A DNA stretch of 64,000 nt from Endozoicomonas sp965198415 (lineage in GTDB: Bacteria; Pseudomonadota; Gammaproteobacteria; Pseudomonadales; Endozoicomonadaceae): assembly GCA_965198415.1 (NCBI GenBank), contig CBDAPN010000032.1, forward strand, positions 558,001 through 622,000, read 5' to 3'. Position numbers and translations under genes: made by a program. Shown here piece after piece: positions 10,524 to 19,762 of the stretch. Each line of letters opens with the position of its first letter. Position 1 is the first letter of the stretch. Under the pieces are notes generated by a model that searched no databases, was not told the DNA's origin, and worked only from the letters and a program-made list of their open reading frames with translations.

Positions 10524-10632
10524 GGTGAACTCCTGCTATACGGCACGCAGAATTAACAAGGTAATTATAGGTTAAATCAGGCTAAACTTTTCATCAGGCC
10601 AGTTCAGGCCGAAATTTTTAGAAGAGGTGATC

Positions 10633-10857
10633 ATGAAACCAATACAGGTCGCGGTCAGAAAAAAAGGCTCCAAATCAACACAAACACTGAGCGATGCTGA
10701 CAATGAACTTAAGCAGACACTCGAACGTCTGAACAAAAAAGGGCTCAACCCAATGCAGATTTGCCAGAAGATGCTTGAGCAAGGTGTCAGCTATCCCGGC
10801 GAGGGCGATTGGACCTACGACCGGGTGGTTGCACAGTGCCAGCGGCTGAAAATTTAA
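10633..10857 (+). CDS. Small conserved-looking protein, unknown
   Basis: 74 residues, soluble and basic at the N-terminus, with a helical middle (ELKQTLERLNKKGLNP) and a C-terminus ending VAQCQRLKI. The ATG at 10633 is preferred over a GTG two codons earlier because GAAGAGG is at a suitable distance. No family is recognised. The clean start, ribosome-binding site and good codon use suggest a real gene. It converges with the next small gene. Confidence 0.7.
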   Translation: MKPIQVAVRKKGSKSTQTLSDADNELKQTLERLNKKGLNPMQICQKMLEQGVSYPGEGDWTYDRVVAQCQRLKI

Positions 10858-10877
10858 AATCGCTAATCGGGCATTGA

Positions 10878-11255
10878 TTACTGCTTATTAGCTTTTAATA
10901 ACATCTGAAACTGACGGCGCTTTTCTTGCGGGGAGAGTTGCACAATGGGCTCGGCGCTCTCCTGAATCAGCGGGCTGTAGTCCAGCGCTGCGCTCTCAGA
11001 GCTTTCACTGACTGCTTTATTGCTAACTGGTAGGCTGTGCTCTTGCAGCCATGCATCCATCACATCCAAAGCTTCCAGCAACCCCTGATGTTCATCGGAT
11101 AATTCCGGGTCATCCGGCGTGTTGGCCTGAGTTAACTGGTTGATTTTTTTCTCCAGATTGCCACGAATCTGCACAATGCGCTGTTCCGTTATGCGCTCTT
11201 TATTCTCCTTGAGCCACTTTCTTGCGGACTCTCCATTAGTTGAATTAGCGGCCAT
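10878..11255 (-). CDS. Unknown small soluble protein, helical
   Basis: 125 residues, acidic overall, no signal or membrane segment. The first half is strongly helical and possibly coiled-coil (KWLKENKERITEQRIVQ). A Ser/Glu/Ala-rich linker follows, and it ends in a basic helix (SPQEKRRQFQMLLKANKQ). The family is not recognised. It lies alone between a convergent small gene and the divergent men cluster. Confidence 0.7.
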   Translation of the reverse strand: MAANSTNGESARKWLKENKERITEQRIVQIRGNLEKKINQLTQANTPDDPELSDEHQGLLEALDVMDAWLQEHSLPVSNKAVSESSESAALDYSPLIQESAEPIVQLSPQEKRRQFQMLLKANKQ

Positions 11256-11509
11256 GGTGAAACAATACCTTTAGCTGTGGATACACGGCAGTGAATGATA
11301 AGAACTTAAGCTGAAAAATTCATCTACTATTACACCCTATGGTTATCCCTCAAAAAGTGAACGGCCTAACACGGTTCAATGCTCCTTGGTTGGTTTTGCT
11401 CCACAAAGCACCGGTTTTTCCTGACAAACACGACCATAAAAGCAATATTGAACCTACGTACAGTTCATCTCCCTGACTTCTCTTGATAACCGTATTGGCA
11501 AGGTGTCCA

Positions 11510-12856
11510 ATGCTGCAGGCTCAATTTGAATGTTTATCAGCGCAGCTGAAACGGCTGTCCGCTAAGCCGGTCTTGCAACAACCCGTCCTGCGAATTGAGT
11601 TACCGTTGCCGTTCATCCACTTACAGGGATTTCTGGCACAGCAGCACTGTAACGAAAAAGCCCTATGGCGCGACCGTGATGGCGATTACACCATGGCCGT
11701 GCTTGGCTACAGCTGGTCGCAAGCGCTTTACTGCCCACAAGACGCCAGCTCTGCGTTTGCCAATGCCCGCAACTTACTCAAACACTTGCCTGACCGTGCA
11801 CATTGCCTGTGCTACCTCTCATTTGACGACAGTGAGCGTTCTATTTGGCCAGCCTTTGGCTATGGCCGGGTATTTTTGCCCCTGCTGGAGCTGATACAAA
11901 CCAGAAAAAGTACCACACTAGCGATCAACCTTTATGCCGTTAACGGGCAAACACTACAGCACAGTATCAAAAAAGCACAAAACATCATCACCTCACTAAA
12001 CGACAATCAAAACATACCGGCTAGTGATTACCGCTTAACGCTGCAAAGCCTGACACCGAACTATCCCGCCTGGCAACGGATAGTTACCCACGCCAAACAG
12101 AGGTTTGGCACAAGTGCTCTGCATAAAGTGGTGTTATCAAGAGAAGCCCGGTTTTTACTGCTGGGTAAATTCTCGCCATGGACCTTGCTACACCCGTGGT
12201 TACAGGCCAATCCACGCTGCTATCAATTTTTCTTTCAGGCTGGCAATGAAATGTTTTTTGGCTGCTCACCGGAAAGACTGGTTAAACGACTGGAAAATAC
12301 TATTGTCACAGAAGCTCTCGCCGGAACAATTATCCGCGGGCAAGACAAAAATGAAGATCAACACCTCGAAACTGTACTGATGAACGACAGTAAAAACATC
12401 CATGAAAACCGACTGGTTCTTGAGGATATCTGCCTTCAGTTGCAGCCACTTTGCCGCTCCCTTAATGCTGACCGTAACCACTCCGTGGTCAAGCTCAAGC
12501 GAGTGCAACATCTTCGCTACCAGATTCGCGGTGTACTGCACGATGGCGTACATGATGAGCAACTGCTGCAACAGTTACACCCGACACCCGCCGTTGGGGG
12601 TTCACCAAGAGATCTATCGCTATCTTTTATCAGGAACAATGAGCCCTATGCACGGGGACTTTATGCAGGAGCCTGTGGGCGGCTCGGCATACGCAGCAGC
12701 AATTTCAGCGTGGCCATTCGCAGTGCTCGGTTAGTTAACGATTGTCTGCTGCTTTACTCCGGCGCTGGCACTGTAGAAAACTCAGTTGCACAGGATGAGT
12801 GGGTTGAGCTGGATAACAAAATTGCTACGCTACTTGCCATTCTGACCCGGGAGTGA
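11510..12856 (+). CDS. menF: Isochorismate synthase
   Basis: Converts chorismate to isochorismate, the first step of menaquinone synthesis; Mg-dependent chorismate-binding enzyme. Family motifs are visible in order: HKVVLSREA, FFGCSPERLVKR, EALAGTIIRG, NDSKNIHENRLV, HLRYQIRG, LHPTPAVGGSPRD and GLYAGACGRLG. The length is 448 residues from ATG 11510, preceded by GGCAAGG; an in-frame TTG at 11483 lacks support. EntC-type enzymes that feed siderophore synthesis share these motifs, but here the next five genes are all men genes, so a menaquinone role is the natural reading. It is first in the cluster. Confidence 0.93.
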   Translation: MLQAQFECLSAQLKRLSAKPVLQQPVLRIELPLPFIHLQGFLAQQHCNEKALWRDRDGDYTMAVLGYSWSQALYCPQDASSAFANARNLLKHLPDRAHCLCYLSFDDSERSIWPAFGYGRVFLPLLELIQTRKSTTLAINLYAVNGQTLQHSIKKAQNIITSLNDNQNIPASDYRLTLQSLTPNYPAWQRIVTHAKQRFGTSALHKVVLSREARFLLLGKFSPWTLLHPWLQANPRCYQFFFQAGNEMFFGCSPERLVKRLENTIVTEALAGTIIRGQDKNEDQHLETVLMNDSKNIHENRLVLEDICLQLQPLCRSLNADRNHSVVKLKRVQHLRYQIRGVLHDGVHDEQLLQQLHPTPAVGGSPRDLSLSFIRNNEPYARGLYAGACGRLGIRSSNFSVAIRSARLVNDCLLLYSGAGTVENSVAQDEWVELDNKIATLLAILTRE

Positions 12857-12928
12857 AAACGCGCCGCTTCAGCAGGAAATCTTTTGTGTCTACCATTTTT
12901 TAACTGATAGCCGCAGCACGAGTTTTTT

Positions 12929-14656
12929 ATGGCACTTAAATTCGATGATTTGCACGTCAATGGTATCTGGTCAGCAATACTGATTGAAGAACTCTGGCGA
13001 CTTGGTGTAAGGCATTGTTGTATTGCTCCCGGCTCTCGCTCTGCACCTTTGACCTTTGCAGTAGCAGAACATGAACGTATGAACGTTCATGTGCATTTCG
13101 ATGAAAGAGGGCTTGGTTTTTTTGCCTTGGGGCTGGCAAAAGTAACCAATACTCCTGTGGCGGTAATTACCACATCCGGTACCGCTGTAGCTAATCTTTT
13201 GCCAGCGGTTATTGAAGCGTATCAATCGGGTACCGCACTGGTGCTGTTAACAGCGGACCGACCGGTTGAGGCTATCGACTGTGGCGCTAATCAAACCATT
13301 GAGCAGCCGGGTATCTTTGGCGACTATATCGGCGCCAGAGTGCACCTACCGACAGCGGAGCGCACCATTTCACTGCGTTGGCTGTTGACAGGGATTGATC
13401 AGGCGTTTGCCCGCTCTGGTGGATTGCCGTTGCATATTAATTGCATGTTTCGCGAGCCGCTCTACCCGCACAAGCCAGATATTGAGATGGTGAATGACGT
13501 CTATCTCTCACCCATTCACCATTGGTTAACACAGGAAAAACCCTACACTCAATACAACCTCCCCACCCAGACACCCTTACCAGACGCCACAGCGTGGCAC
13601 CAATTTACCCATGGCAAAGGCCTGCTTGTGGTGGGCAAAATACCCGTGGGAAGTGATGTAAATACGATTGTGCTGCTGGCACAAAGACTGAGCTGGCCTT
13701 TACTGGTCGATGTACAGTCACAACTGCATGGCCATGATGCAGCGCTTAAACATGCCGACCTGCTGCTGGCAAGTCCATCTGGTATCAGACTTTTAGAGCA
13801 GGCAGATCGAATTTTACAGCTCGGCGGCTATCTGACATCTAAACGGCTGGATGAGTTTATTCGCCAAAACAACTGGAATGAGTATTGGATGATTGACCCT
13901 ACACCGCGAAGGGTCGATACTGCCCACCAGCAAACGGTGCGCTTGGTAGCCACCATTGATAAAACCTGCCAATGGCTGCATCAACGGTGTCAATCGTCAC
14001 CAAAGCCCTTGGCTGCATGGGCTGGTAAAGTGCAACGACTGGCCGGGCGCATTACCGTGTCTTCTACTGAACAACTCAGCGAACAGTGGCTTGGCTCCCA
14101 CATTGGCCGCTTAATGCCACAAGGCAGTGGTCTTTTTTTGGGGAACAGCCTGCCTATTCGCATGGTGAACCTGTTTTCCACCCACCATTTGCCGAGGGTT
14201 TATGCCAATCGAGGCGTAAGCGGAATTGATGGATTAATCGCAACCGCCGCCGGGTGCGCTACCGGTAGTCGCAAGGCGCTGGTCTTGTTACTGGGTGATC
14301 TCTCTTTTTTCCATGACCTGAACTCAATGCAATTGGCAAAACAGAGTCAAACCCCTCTCGTTGTTATTCTGATTAATAACGACGGTGGCGGTATTTTCTA
14401 CTTAACATCCAAAAACTGCCATGCAAACGCACAAACTATCCGCAACTGTTTTATAACACCACACGGGCTGCGCGCAGAGCACGGTGCAGCACTGTTTGGC
14501 GTCAGGTATGCCGCTCCTGAATCTGCACGCGCATTTGTCAGCGAGTTCAAGGCGGCCTGTGCCCATCCCGGCTGCACTGTGATTGAAGTGCAAACACCAA
14601 CTGGCCAAGGTGCCAAAAGCATTGAGCAGGCCATCGCTGCGGCAGAAGCAATATGA
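12929..14656 (+). CDS. menD: SEPHCHC synthase (2-oxoglutarate decarboxylase/cyclase)
   Basis: Thiamine-diphosphate enzyme that adds decarboxylated 2-oxoglutarate to isochorismate, giving SEPHCHC. It has 575 residues. The N-terminal pyrimidine-binding domain shows CIAPGSRSAPL and FDERGLGFFALG, where the Glu activates the cofactor. TSGTAVANLLPAVIEA and LTADRP follow. The C-terminal pyrophosphate-binding domain carries LLGDLSFFHD and ININNDGGGIF-like residues (VILINNDGGGIF), the GDL...NND motif that holds Mg-ThDP. The ATG lies 72 bases after menF. The stop overlaps the menH start by four bases (ATGA), which suggests translational coupling. Confidence 0.96.
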   Translation: MALKFDDLHVNGIWSAILIEELWRLGVRHCCIAPGSRSAPLTFAVAEHERMNVHVHFDERGLGFFALGLAKVTNTPVAVITTSGTAVANLLPAVIEAYQSGTALVLLTADRPVEAIDCGANQTIEQPGIFGDYIGARVHLPTAERTISLRWLLTGIDQAFARSGGLPLHINCMFREPLYPHKPDIEMVNDVYLSPIHHWLTQEKPYTQYNLPTQTPLPDATAWHQFTHGKGLLVVGKIPVGSDVNTIVLLAQRLSWPLLVDVQSQLHGHDAALKHADLLLASPSGIRLLEQADRILQLGGYLTSKRLDEFIRQNNWNEYWMIDPTPRRVDTAHQQTVRLVATIDKTCQWLHQRCQSSPKPLAAWAGKVQRLAGRITVSSTEQLSEQWLGSHIGRLMPQGSGLFLGNSLPIRMVNLFSTHHLPRVYANRGVSGIDGLIATAAGCATGSRKALVLLLGDLSFFHDLNSMQLAKQSQTPLVVILINNDGGGIFYLTSKNCHANAQTIRNCFITPHGLRAEHGAALFGVRYAAPESARAFVSEFKAACAHPGCTVIEVQTPTGQGAKSIEQAIAAAEAI

Positions 14657-15441
14657 AGTTATCTTGTTACGTCAAAAGTACTAAGAGTGAGCCCGTATTG
14701 ATCTTATTGCACGGCTTTTTAGGAAGCAGTGCTGACTGGCAGGAGCTGGTTAATATTTTACAAGACGACTTTCGTATTCTAACCGTTGACTTGCCCGGCC
14801 ATGGGGACAGCCCTTGGAGTGCTGAATACGACTTTGACCGTTTTTGTCAGGCTCTTAAGCAGACAATCGAGCAACAGGGTATAAACTCTTTCAGCCTGCT
14901 CGGGTATTCATTGGGTGGACGACTGGCCATGGCATACGCCTGTGCCCACCCGGACCAGGTTGAACAACTTATTTTGGAAAGTGCTAATCCGGGCTTGGTA
15001 ACACTGGAACAGCGTGAGCAGCGCCATCGCTCAGACCTCGAATGGCACCAACGCTTTCAACAGCAACCATTAACAGAAGTACTGGCTGAATGGTACAGGC
15101 AACCGATTTTTGCTGATCTCACCCAACGACAAGTACAACATTTAATTCGAGTACGTATGAAAGGCGATGGTCGTTCATTAGCTGAGGTAATCATGGCATT
15201 CAGTCTGGCAAATCAACCTGATTATCGAGCAGAACTGTTCAGGCTGCGAAACACAACCCCCATCCATTACATTCATGGCGCCAAAGATCATAAGTTTGCA
15301 GCACTGGCTCAACAGTTACTGGCAGAGCAGTTAGTAGACAGTGCTCACTCAGTTTTGGGAGCGGGACACAATGTGCATTGGCAGCAACCGGCGACATTAG
15401 CCCGATTATTACGAGCCTTTATCGCCCCCTCAAAGAGTTAA
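14653..15441 (+). CDS. menH: SHCHC synthase (menaquinone alpha/beta-hydrolase)
   Basis: Eliminates pyruvate from SEPHCHC to give SHCHC. It is a 262-residue alpha/beta-hydrolase with an N-terminal strand and oxyanion motif (LILLHGFLGSSADW), a nucleophile elbow GYSLGGRLA, a conserved Asp region in HYIHGAKDHKF, and a catalytic His in GAGHNVHW. The start overlaps the menD stop (ATGA). The position between menD and menB makes this the MenH of the cluster rather than a general esterase. Confidence 0.92.
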   Translation: MKLSCYVKSTKSEPVLILLHGFLGSSADWQELVNILQDDFRILTVDLPGHGDSPWSAEYDFDRFCQALKQTIEQQGINSFSLLGYSLGGRLAMAYACAHPDQVEQLILESANPGLVTLEQREQRHRSDLEWHQRFQQQPLTEVLAEWYRQPIFADLTQRQVQHLIRVRMKGDGRSLAEVIMAFSLANQPDYRAELFRLRNTTPIHYIHGAKDHKFAALAQQLLAEQLVDSAHSVLGAGHNVHWQQPATLARLLRAFIAPSKS

Positions 15442-15453
15442 CAGGATAGGCAT

Positions 15454-16293
15454 ATGAGCAAGCAGTTAGACTCTGGCGTGAACTGGGAAAATCTGACCGA
15501 TAATTTTGTCGATATTTTATACCATCGGGCAGAAGGCATAGCCAAAATCACCATTAATCGCCCGCAAAAGCGCAACGCTTTTCGCCCTCAAACCATTATT
15601 GAAATCCAACAAGCTTTGCAGTTGGCCCGATTTGATAACACCGTGGGTGTGGTAATCCTCACCGGTGCCGGTGATCTGGCGTTCTGTTCCGGAGGAGATC
15701 AGAGCGTGCGTGGTGAATCCGGCTACAAGGATGACAAAGGCACACACCATCTTAATGTGCTTGATCTGCAACGACAGATCCGCACCTGCCCCAAGCCGGT
15801 GATCGCTATGGTTGCCGGTTATGCCATTGGTGGTGGGCATGTTTTACATCTGGTATGTGACCTGACCATAGCCGCTGATAATGCCCGCTTTGGTCAGACC
15901 GGACCAAAAGTTGGTTCATTCGATGGTGGTTACGGTGCCAGTTATCTTGCCCGCGTCGTTGGTCAGAAAAAAGCTCGCGAAATATGGTTTCTCTGTCGTC
16001 AGTATAATGCAAAGCAGGCAGAGGAAATGGGTCTGGTTAATACCGTTGTGCCGCTGGAAGAATTAGAGCGAACAACCGTGCAGTGGTGTGGTGAAATACT
16101 ACAGCATTCACCGCTGGCACTGCGCTGCCTCAAGTCTGCGATGAATGCCGATTGTGACGGTCAAACCGGCCTGCAGGAGTTGGCGGGCAACGCTACTTTG
16201 TTGTTCTATATGAGCGAAGAGGCGCAGGAGGGGCGTGATGCATTTTTGGAAAAACGTCCGCCAAACTTCAGCCGGTTTGGCCGCAACCCCTGA
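15454..16293 (+). CDS. menB: 1,4-dihydroxy-2-naphthoyl-CoA synthase
   Basis: Crotonase-fold enzyme that closes the second ring, converting o-succinylbenzoyl-CoA to DHNA-CoA. It has 279 residues and is very close to E. coli MenB throughout. Diagnostic stretches are ITINRPQKRNAFRPQT, FCSGGDQ, GGYGASYLARVVGQKKARE, IWFLCRQYNAKQAEEMGL and the C-terminal RPPNFSRFGRNP. ATG 15454 follows AACAGGATAGG. It is the only step of the cluster that consumes the MenE product, yet it is encoded before menC and menE. Its last 56 bases overlap the start of menC. Confidence 0.97.
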   Translation: MSKQLDSGVNWENLTDNFVDILYHRAEGIAKITINRPQKRNAFRPQTIIEIQQALQLARFDNTVGVVILTGAGDLAFCSGGDQSVRGESGYKDDKGTHHLNVLDLQRQIRTCPKPVIAMVAGYAIGGGHVLHLVCDLTIAADNARFGQTGPKVGSFDGGYGASYLARVVGQKKAREIWFLCRQYNAKQAEEMGLVNTVVPLEELERTTVQWCGEILQHSPLALRCLKSAMNADCDGQTGLQELAGNATLLFYMSEEAQEGRDAFLEKRPPNFSRFGRNP

Positions 16294-17308
16294 TTTGCTA
16301 AATTGCAAAGCCGAGGTATTAAGGTATCGGCTCCCACTTAAAAAGCCATTGAGGTCTAATGGTCTGCGTGAAGGGCTGATTCTCCAGCTAGCGTGTGCCG
16401 GACGGTTTGGTTACGGGGACATAGCGCCGCTACCGGGATTCAGTATTGAGTCTTTAGAACAGGCACAAGAGCAATTAGTATTGTTTTGTCGTGCTCTTAA
16501 CTGTGGTCGTATAACGATCAAAGAAAATTATCAGCTAATTGCAGATGAGGCTCTTATACACCCACTACTACCCTCCGTAGCGTTTGGCATTGAATCGGCT
16601 CTGTGGTGGCTGCAACAGCGTCAGTGGCTTAAACCGCCAACCACAGCACCGCTATTACAGGGCGCTACCAGAGTTATTCTGGAGCGACTGCGCCATTTTC
16701 ACGGCCCATGGCCTAATGAATTTAAACTCAAAATCGGGTGTGATGCCCTAGCTCAGGATATTGACAGAATTAATGCCGTCTTGCGGGTACTGCCTGAGCA
16801 AATTCTCATTAAACTCGACGCTAATCGGCAATGGACGCTTGATCAGGCTTTACAGGTGGCGAGCGTTATAAATAGACGTCGAATATCGTACATTGAAGAG
16901 CCTACCGCCCATTTGCAAGAGTTTTCAGAATTGTTTGCAAAAACGGGCATCCGGTTTGCTCTGGATGAGAGCATTCAGCGGCCCGATTACCAATTTAAGC
17001 TCATGCCAGGTCTTGCGGCCATTATCATCAAGCCTACGCTGGTGGGCGGCCTTGAGCGTTGTCGCCAGCTGGTGATTGCAGCGAGAGACGCCCAGGTGCG
17101 GGCTATTTTCAGTTCATCTTATGAGTCGGCCATCGGGTTAAAGGTATTGCAACAGCTCAGCGCACAGTGGACGCCGGAAGAACTGCCTGGCCTTGATACG
17201 GCACGGGCTTTTAAGCAATCACTGATTGATGGAGAGCTAGTCGGCGGTTGTCGTACCTTATTTGCTAGCAGTTGCATCGATAAAGTTGTGAGCAGTGATG
17301 ATGCCTGA
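16238..17308 (+). CDS. menC: o-Succinylbenzoate synthase
   Basis: Enolase-superfamily dehydratase that turns SHCHC into o-succinylbenzoate. Family features in order: GDIAPLPGFSIES in the capping domain, the Lys pair in FKLKIGCD, LDANRQW (metal-binding Asp), YIEEPT (Glu), ALDES (Asp) and IIKPTLVGG (Lys). Starting at ATG 16238 gives 356 residues, supported by AGGAGG six bases upstream, although it overlaps menB by 56 bases. A TTG at 16295, right after the menB stop, would give a protein closer to the usual N-terminus (E. coli MenC is about 320 residues) but has a poor ribosome-binding site. The start therefore remains uncertain; the function does not. Confidence 0.92.
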   Translation: MHFWKNVRQTSAGLAATPDLLNCKAEVLRYRLPLKKPLRSNGLREGLILQLACAGRFGYGDIAPLPGFSIESLEQAQEQLVLFCRALNCGRITIKENYQLIADEALIHPLLPSVAFGIESALWWLQQRQWLKPPTTAPLLQGATRVILERLRHFHGPWPNEFKLKIGCDALAQDIDRINAVLRVLPEQILIKLDANRQWTLDQALQVASVINRRRISYIEEPTAHLQEFSELFAKTGIRFALDESIQRPDYQFKLMPGLAAIIIKPTLVGGLERCRQLVIAARDAQVRAIFSSSYESAIGLKVLQQLSAQWTPEELPGLDTARAFKQSLIDGELVGGCRTLFASSCIDKVVSSDDA

Positions 17309-18686
17309 TTTTCCACCACTAACTGGTTGCCCTTTACGGTATCGTGCCATACACCAGCCAACCCGTACTGCCATTCAATTGGAACACCGTGCGGTCTCTT
17401 TTTTGCAACTGGACTGCTGGGTTGAGTCTTGTTGTCGCTTTTATGGCAATAAAGGCTTAGAAAAAGGCGACAGTATTCTTTTCACCACCGAGAACGCTCT
17501 GGAAACCGTCATTGTTGCTCTGGCTTGTCTGCGCTCGCAATGGTTGTTTTGCCCTTTAAACCCCGCGTTTCCCCAAGCACAGCAAAGCGGTTATCGACAG
17601 CGTATTCAGGCTACTCTGAAAGGCCATACGATCAATCTGACAAAAACCTCTGCGCTGCCTGAGAGTCAATTGCAACCCATCAACATTGCTGCTACGGAAA
17701 TTTATACTCTGGTGGCCACCTCCGGAACCACGGGAGTACCAAAGGCTGTTGCCCACAGCTATAAAAATCACTATTACAACGCCCTTGGGGCTAATCAGGC
17801 TCTGCCTTTAGGATTTGACGACACTTGGCTACTGTCTTTGCCACTGTTTCATGTGGGTGGCCTAGCCATCGTTTTCCGCTGCCTGCTAGCCGGAGCAACC
17901 ATGACGTTATTTGAGCGTAAGTTGCCGTTGCCTGAGATGTTAGAACGTCGACGTGTAACGCATGTGTCCTTGGTTAACACACAACTTTATCGATTGGTTC
18001 ACGGCAAGCTGCCTCTTTATGAAGTGGGTGTTCGCAATATTTTGCTAGGTGGCGGCATTGCTTCACCAACGCTGGTGGCGACAGTGAAAGATCAGGGTAT
18101 AACCGTTCTGACCACTTACGGTATGACGGAGATGGCCTCGCAGATTTGTACCGGTGAACCGCTGTTCACTGAGCGCGGCGTTACATCCGGCATGGTACTG
18201 CCCGGTCGTTTGGTGAGCTTATCGGCAACGGGAGAAATTCTGGTTCGCGGTGAGACTCTGGCCAAAGGGTATTATGAGCGGGGCACAGTAATACCATTAG
18301 TTGACGCCTTGGGTTGGTTTCATTCTGGCGATAAAGGGCGATGGATTTCTGATCAGATACAGGTATTTGGTCGTATGGATAATATGATGATCTCCGGTGG
18401 TGAGAATATTCATCCTGAAGAAATTGAACAGGCTTTGCTCAGCCTCCCTTACATTGTGCAGGCGGTTATTGTTGCTAAACGCCACTGCGAATTTGGCCAA
18501 CGACCGTTTGCTTTTGTGCAGACCTGCAATGGCACAATCAATGCTGTACAAATAAAGGAACAGCTAGCAGGCAAGATCGCTGGATTCAAAATACCCGACG
18601 ATATTCACCCATTCCCTAAACAGGCAGAAACCTCAGGTATAAAAATAAACCGTTATTACTTGCAAAAAATGGTTGATTTATACTAG
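17298..18686 (+). CDS. menE: o-Succinylbenzoate-CoA ligase
   Basis: Acyl-adenylate-forming ligase (ANL superfamily) that activates o-succinylbenzoate with CoA using ATP. It has 462 residues. The P-loop-like motif is LVATSGTTGVPKAVAHS, the A5 motif is TTYGMTEMASQI, and the hinge and ribose-binding region is WFHSGDKGRW followed by GRMDNMMISGGENIHPEEIE. The C-terminal lysine region is SGIKINR. The start (ATG 17298, or 17301) overlaps the end of menC by 11 bases. It is last in the cluster; menA, menG and a DHNA-CoA thioesterase must lie elsewhere. Confidence 0.94.
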   Translation: MMPDFPPLTGCPLRYRAIHQPTRTAIQLEHRAVSFLQLDCWVESCCRFYGNKGLEKGDSILFTTENALETVIVALACLRSQWLFCPLNPAFPQAQQSGYRQRIQATLKGHTINLTKTSALPESQLQPINIAATEIYTLVATSGTTGVPKAVAHSYKNHYYNALGANQALPLGFDDTWLLSLPLFHVGGLAIVFRCLLAGATMTLFERKLPLPEMLERRRVTHVSLVNTQLYRLVHGKLPLYEVGVRNILLGGGIASPTLVATVKDQGITVLTTYGMTEMASQICTGEPLFTERGVTSGMVLPGRLVSLSATGEILVRGETLAKGYYERGTVIPLVDALGWFHSGDKGRWISDQIQVFGRMDNMMISGGENIHPEEIEQALLSLPYIVQAVIVAKRHCEFGQRPFAFVQTCNGTINAVQIKEQLAGKIAGFKIPDDIHPFPKQAETSGIKINRYYLQKMVDLY

Positions 18687-18719
18687 AGCAATAGCTCTGC
18701 TTGCATGGCTTGAAATAAA

Positions 18720-19325
18720 ATGCAACACAGTCAAAAGATAGCTAACAGCGCCATACTTTCTCGGGCCGATGCACCGAAAAGAACTTTTCTTGCCATTAAA
18801 ATTCCCATTGAAATGGCAGCAACGCTACATAAAAAAGCAGAGCACAGTCTCGGCCCTGTTGATGGGTTGTGCTGGGTAGCGCCACAGAAGCTACACATCA
18901 CACTGACGTTTTTAGGTGCCAGCTGGCCACAACAGTTAACGACTTTGGTCGACTGCTTGGCACAGGAGCTTCGCAACTGCCCAGCGTTTAACTGTCGGAC
19001 GGGTGATTTTTGTTACTTTCCCAACGCACGCAAGCCCAGAGTGCTCTGCCTGAAGATACACTCCGAGGCATTAGAGCATCTAGGAACTCTCTGCGAACAG
19101 GCTGCGACCAGCTGTGACTTCAAAGTTGATAGCCGCAAATTTCGACCCCACCTTACTTTGGGTCGATTCAAAAAAATTCCAAACTATCCTCCCTTTTTTA
19201 ACCTTCGCAGTTTTTGCGTCACGGTCAATGAAATCCACCTGTTTGAGAGTGTCCAAACCACTTCAGGTGTTCGCTATAAAACACTGCATGTTTTCCCTTT
19301 GCGGCCACTTGCGCTGAGTGCATAA
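18720..19325 (+). CDS. thpR: RNA 2',3'-cyclic phosphodiesterase
   Basis: Member of the 2H phosphoesterase superfamily (formerly called 2'-5' RNA ligase), which opens 2',3'-cyclic phosphates on RNA ends. The two HxTx catalytic motifs are present: HITL at His59 and HLTL at His144. Flanking family residues are RTFLAIKIP near the N-terminus and FRPHLTLGRF. It has 201 residues, with about 20 extra N-terminal residues relative to compact members. There is no clear ribosome-binding site before ATG 18720, so the start is the least certain part. It follows menE by 33 bases and may ride on the same transcript. Confidence 0.88.
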   Translation: MQHSQKIANSAILSRADAPKRTFLAIKIPIEMAATLHKKAEHSLGPVDGLCWVAPQKLHITLTFLGASWPQQLTTLVDCLAQELRNCPAFNCRTGDFCYFPNARKPRVLCLKIHSEALEHLGTLCEQAATSCDFKVDSRKFRPHLTLGRFKKIPNYPPFFNLRSFCVTVNEIHLFESVQTTSGVRYKTLHVFPLRPLALSA

Positions 19326-19438
19326 GTTTTTTTGAGAAAGGCGCTGTAATACGGGTTTCGGGTCATGCTATCAACAAAAAATCAGACGACCTTGTTTGAA
19401 TATTTCGTCATTTTGATCGTTAAGTTGCATGAAAGTAG

Positions 19439-19672
19439 TGCTGTATTCCCGGTGGAACTGCAACAAACTTTTCCAGCAATGGCGACGAGGCAGGCGAAAT
19501 TATCGAGAAACAAAAACAGATTCTCTGTGACCGGAAAATCAGTGGTGAACTTCTGGTTGCCGCCGCTGTAGAAGCAGCGTTTCAGACGATTGCAGAGTGT
19601 TTTGGCTTATCACTTCGAGCGATTGACGTGCTATCACACTACGACAGTGGAAATTTTGTCGGTATTGTTTGA
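19439..19672 (+). pseudogene. selD: C-terminal remnant of selenophosphate synthetase
   Basis: A 77-codon open stretch (after TAG 19436-19438, ending TGA 19670) reads CIPGGTATNFSSNGDEAG, then KQILCDRKISGELLVAA, then FQTIAECFGLSLRAIDVL. This aligns residue by residue with the C-terminus of E. coli SelD (AVPGGT-RNFASYGH, RDLLCDPQTSGGLLLAV, AAEFGIELTAIGEL). Key family residues are altered: the conserved DPQTSGG is DRKISGE here. No ATG, no ribosome-binding site and no upstream SelD catalytic region (Cys/Sec loop, Walker-like part) is present in any frame, so this is a truncated, decaying gene. It lies between thpR and the sutA-like gene. Confidence 0.72.
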
Positions 19673-19724
19673 GAGTCGAATAAAAGTTATTGGCAACAGT
19701 GCGTTGATTTAAAACATACCGCAG

Positions 19725-19750
19725 AAAAAAGCCCGAAAATTCGGGCTTTA
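19725..19750 (-). terminator. Rho-independent terminator of the sutA-like gene
   Basis: GCCCGAA and TTCGGGC form a perfect stem with a short AA-containing loop. Six A on the left flank read as a T run on the minus strand, just past the stop of the sutA-like gene. A run of nine G lies between the stem and that stop codon. Confidence 0.8.
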
Positions 19751-19762
19751 AGTGGGGGGGGG

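Noticed and set aside
19365..19571. 68-codon plus-strand ORF overlapping the selD fragment
   Set aside because: It is in a different frame from the selD match, has no ribosome-binding site and no similarity; the selD reading explains the sequence better.
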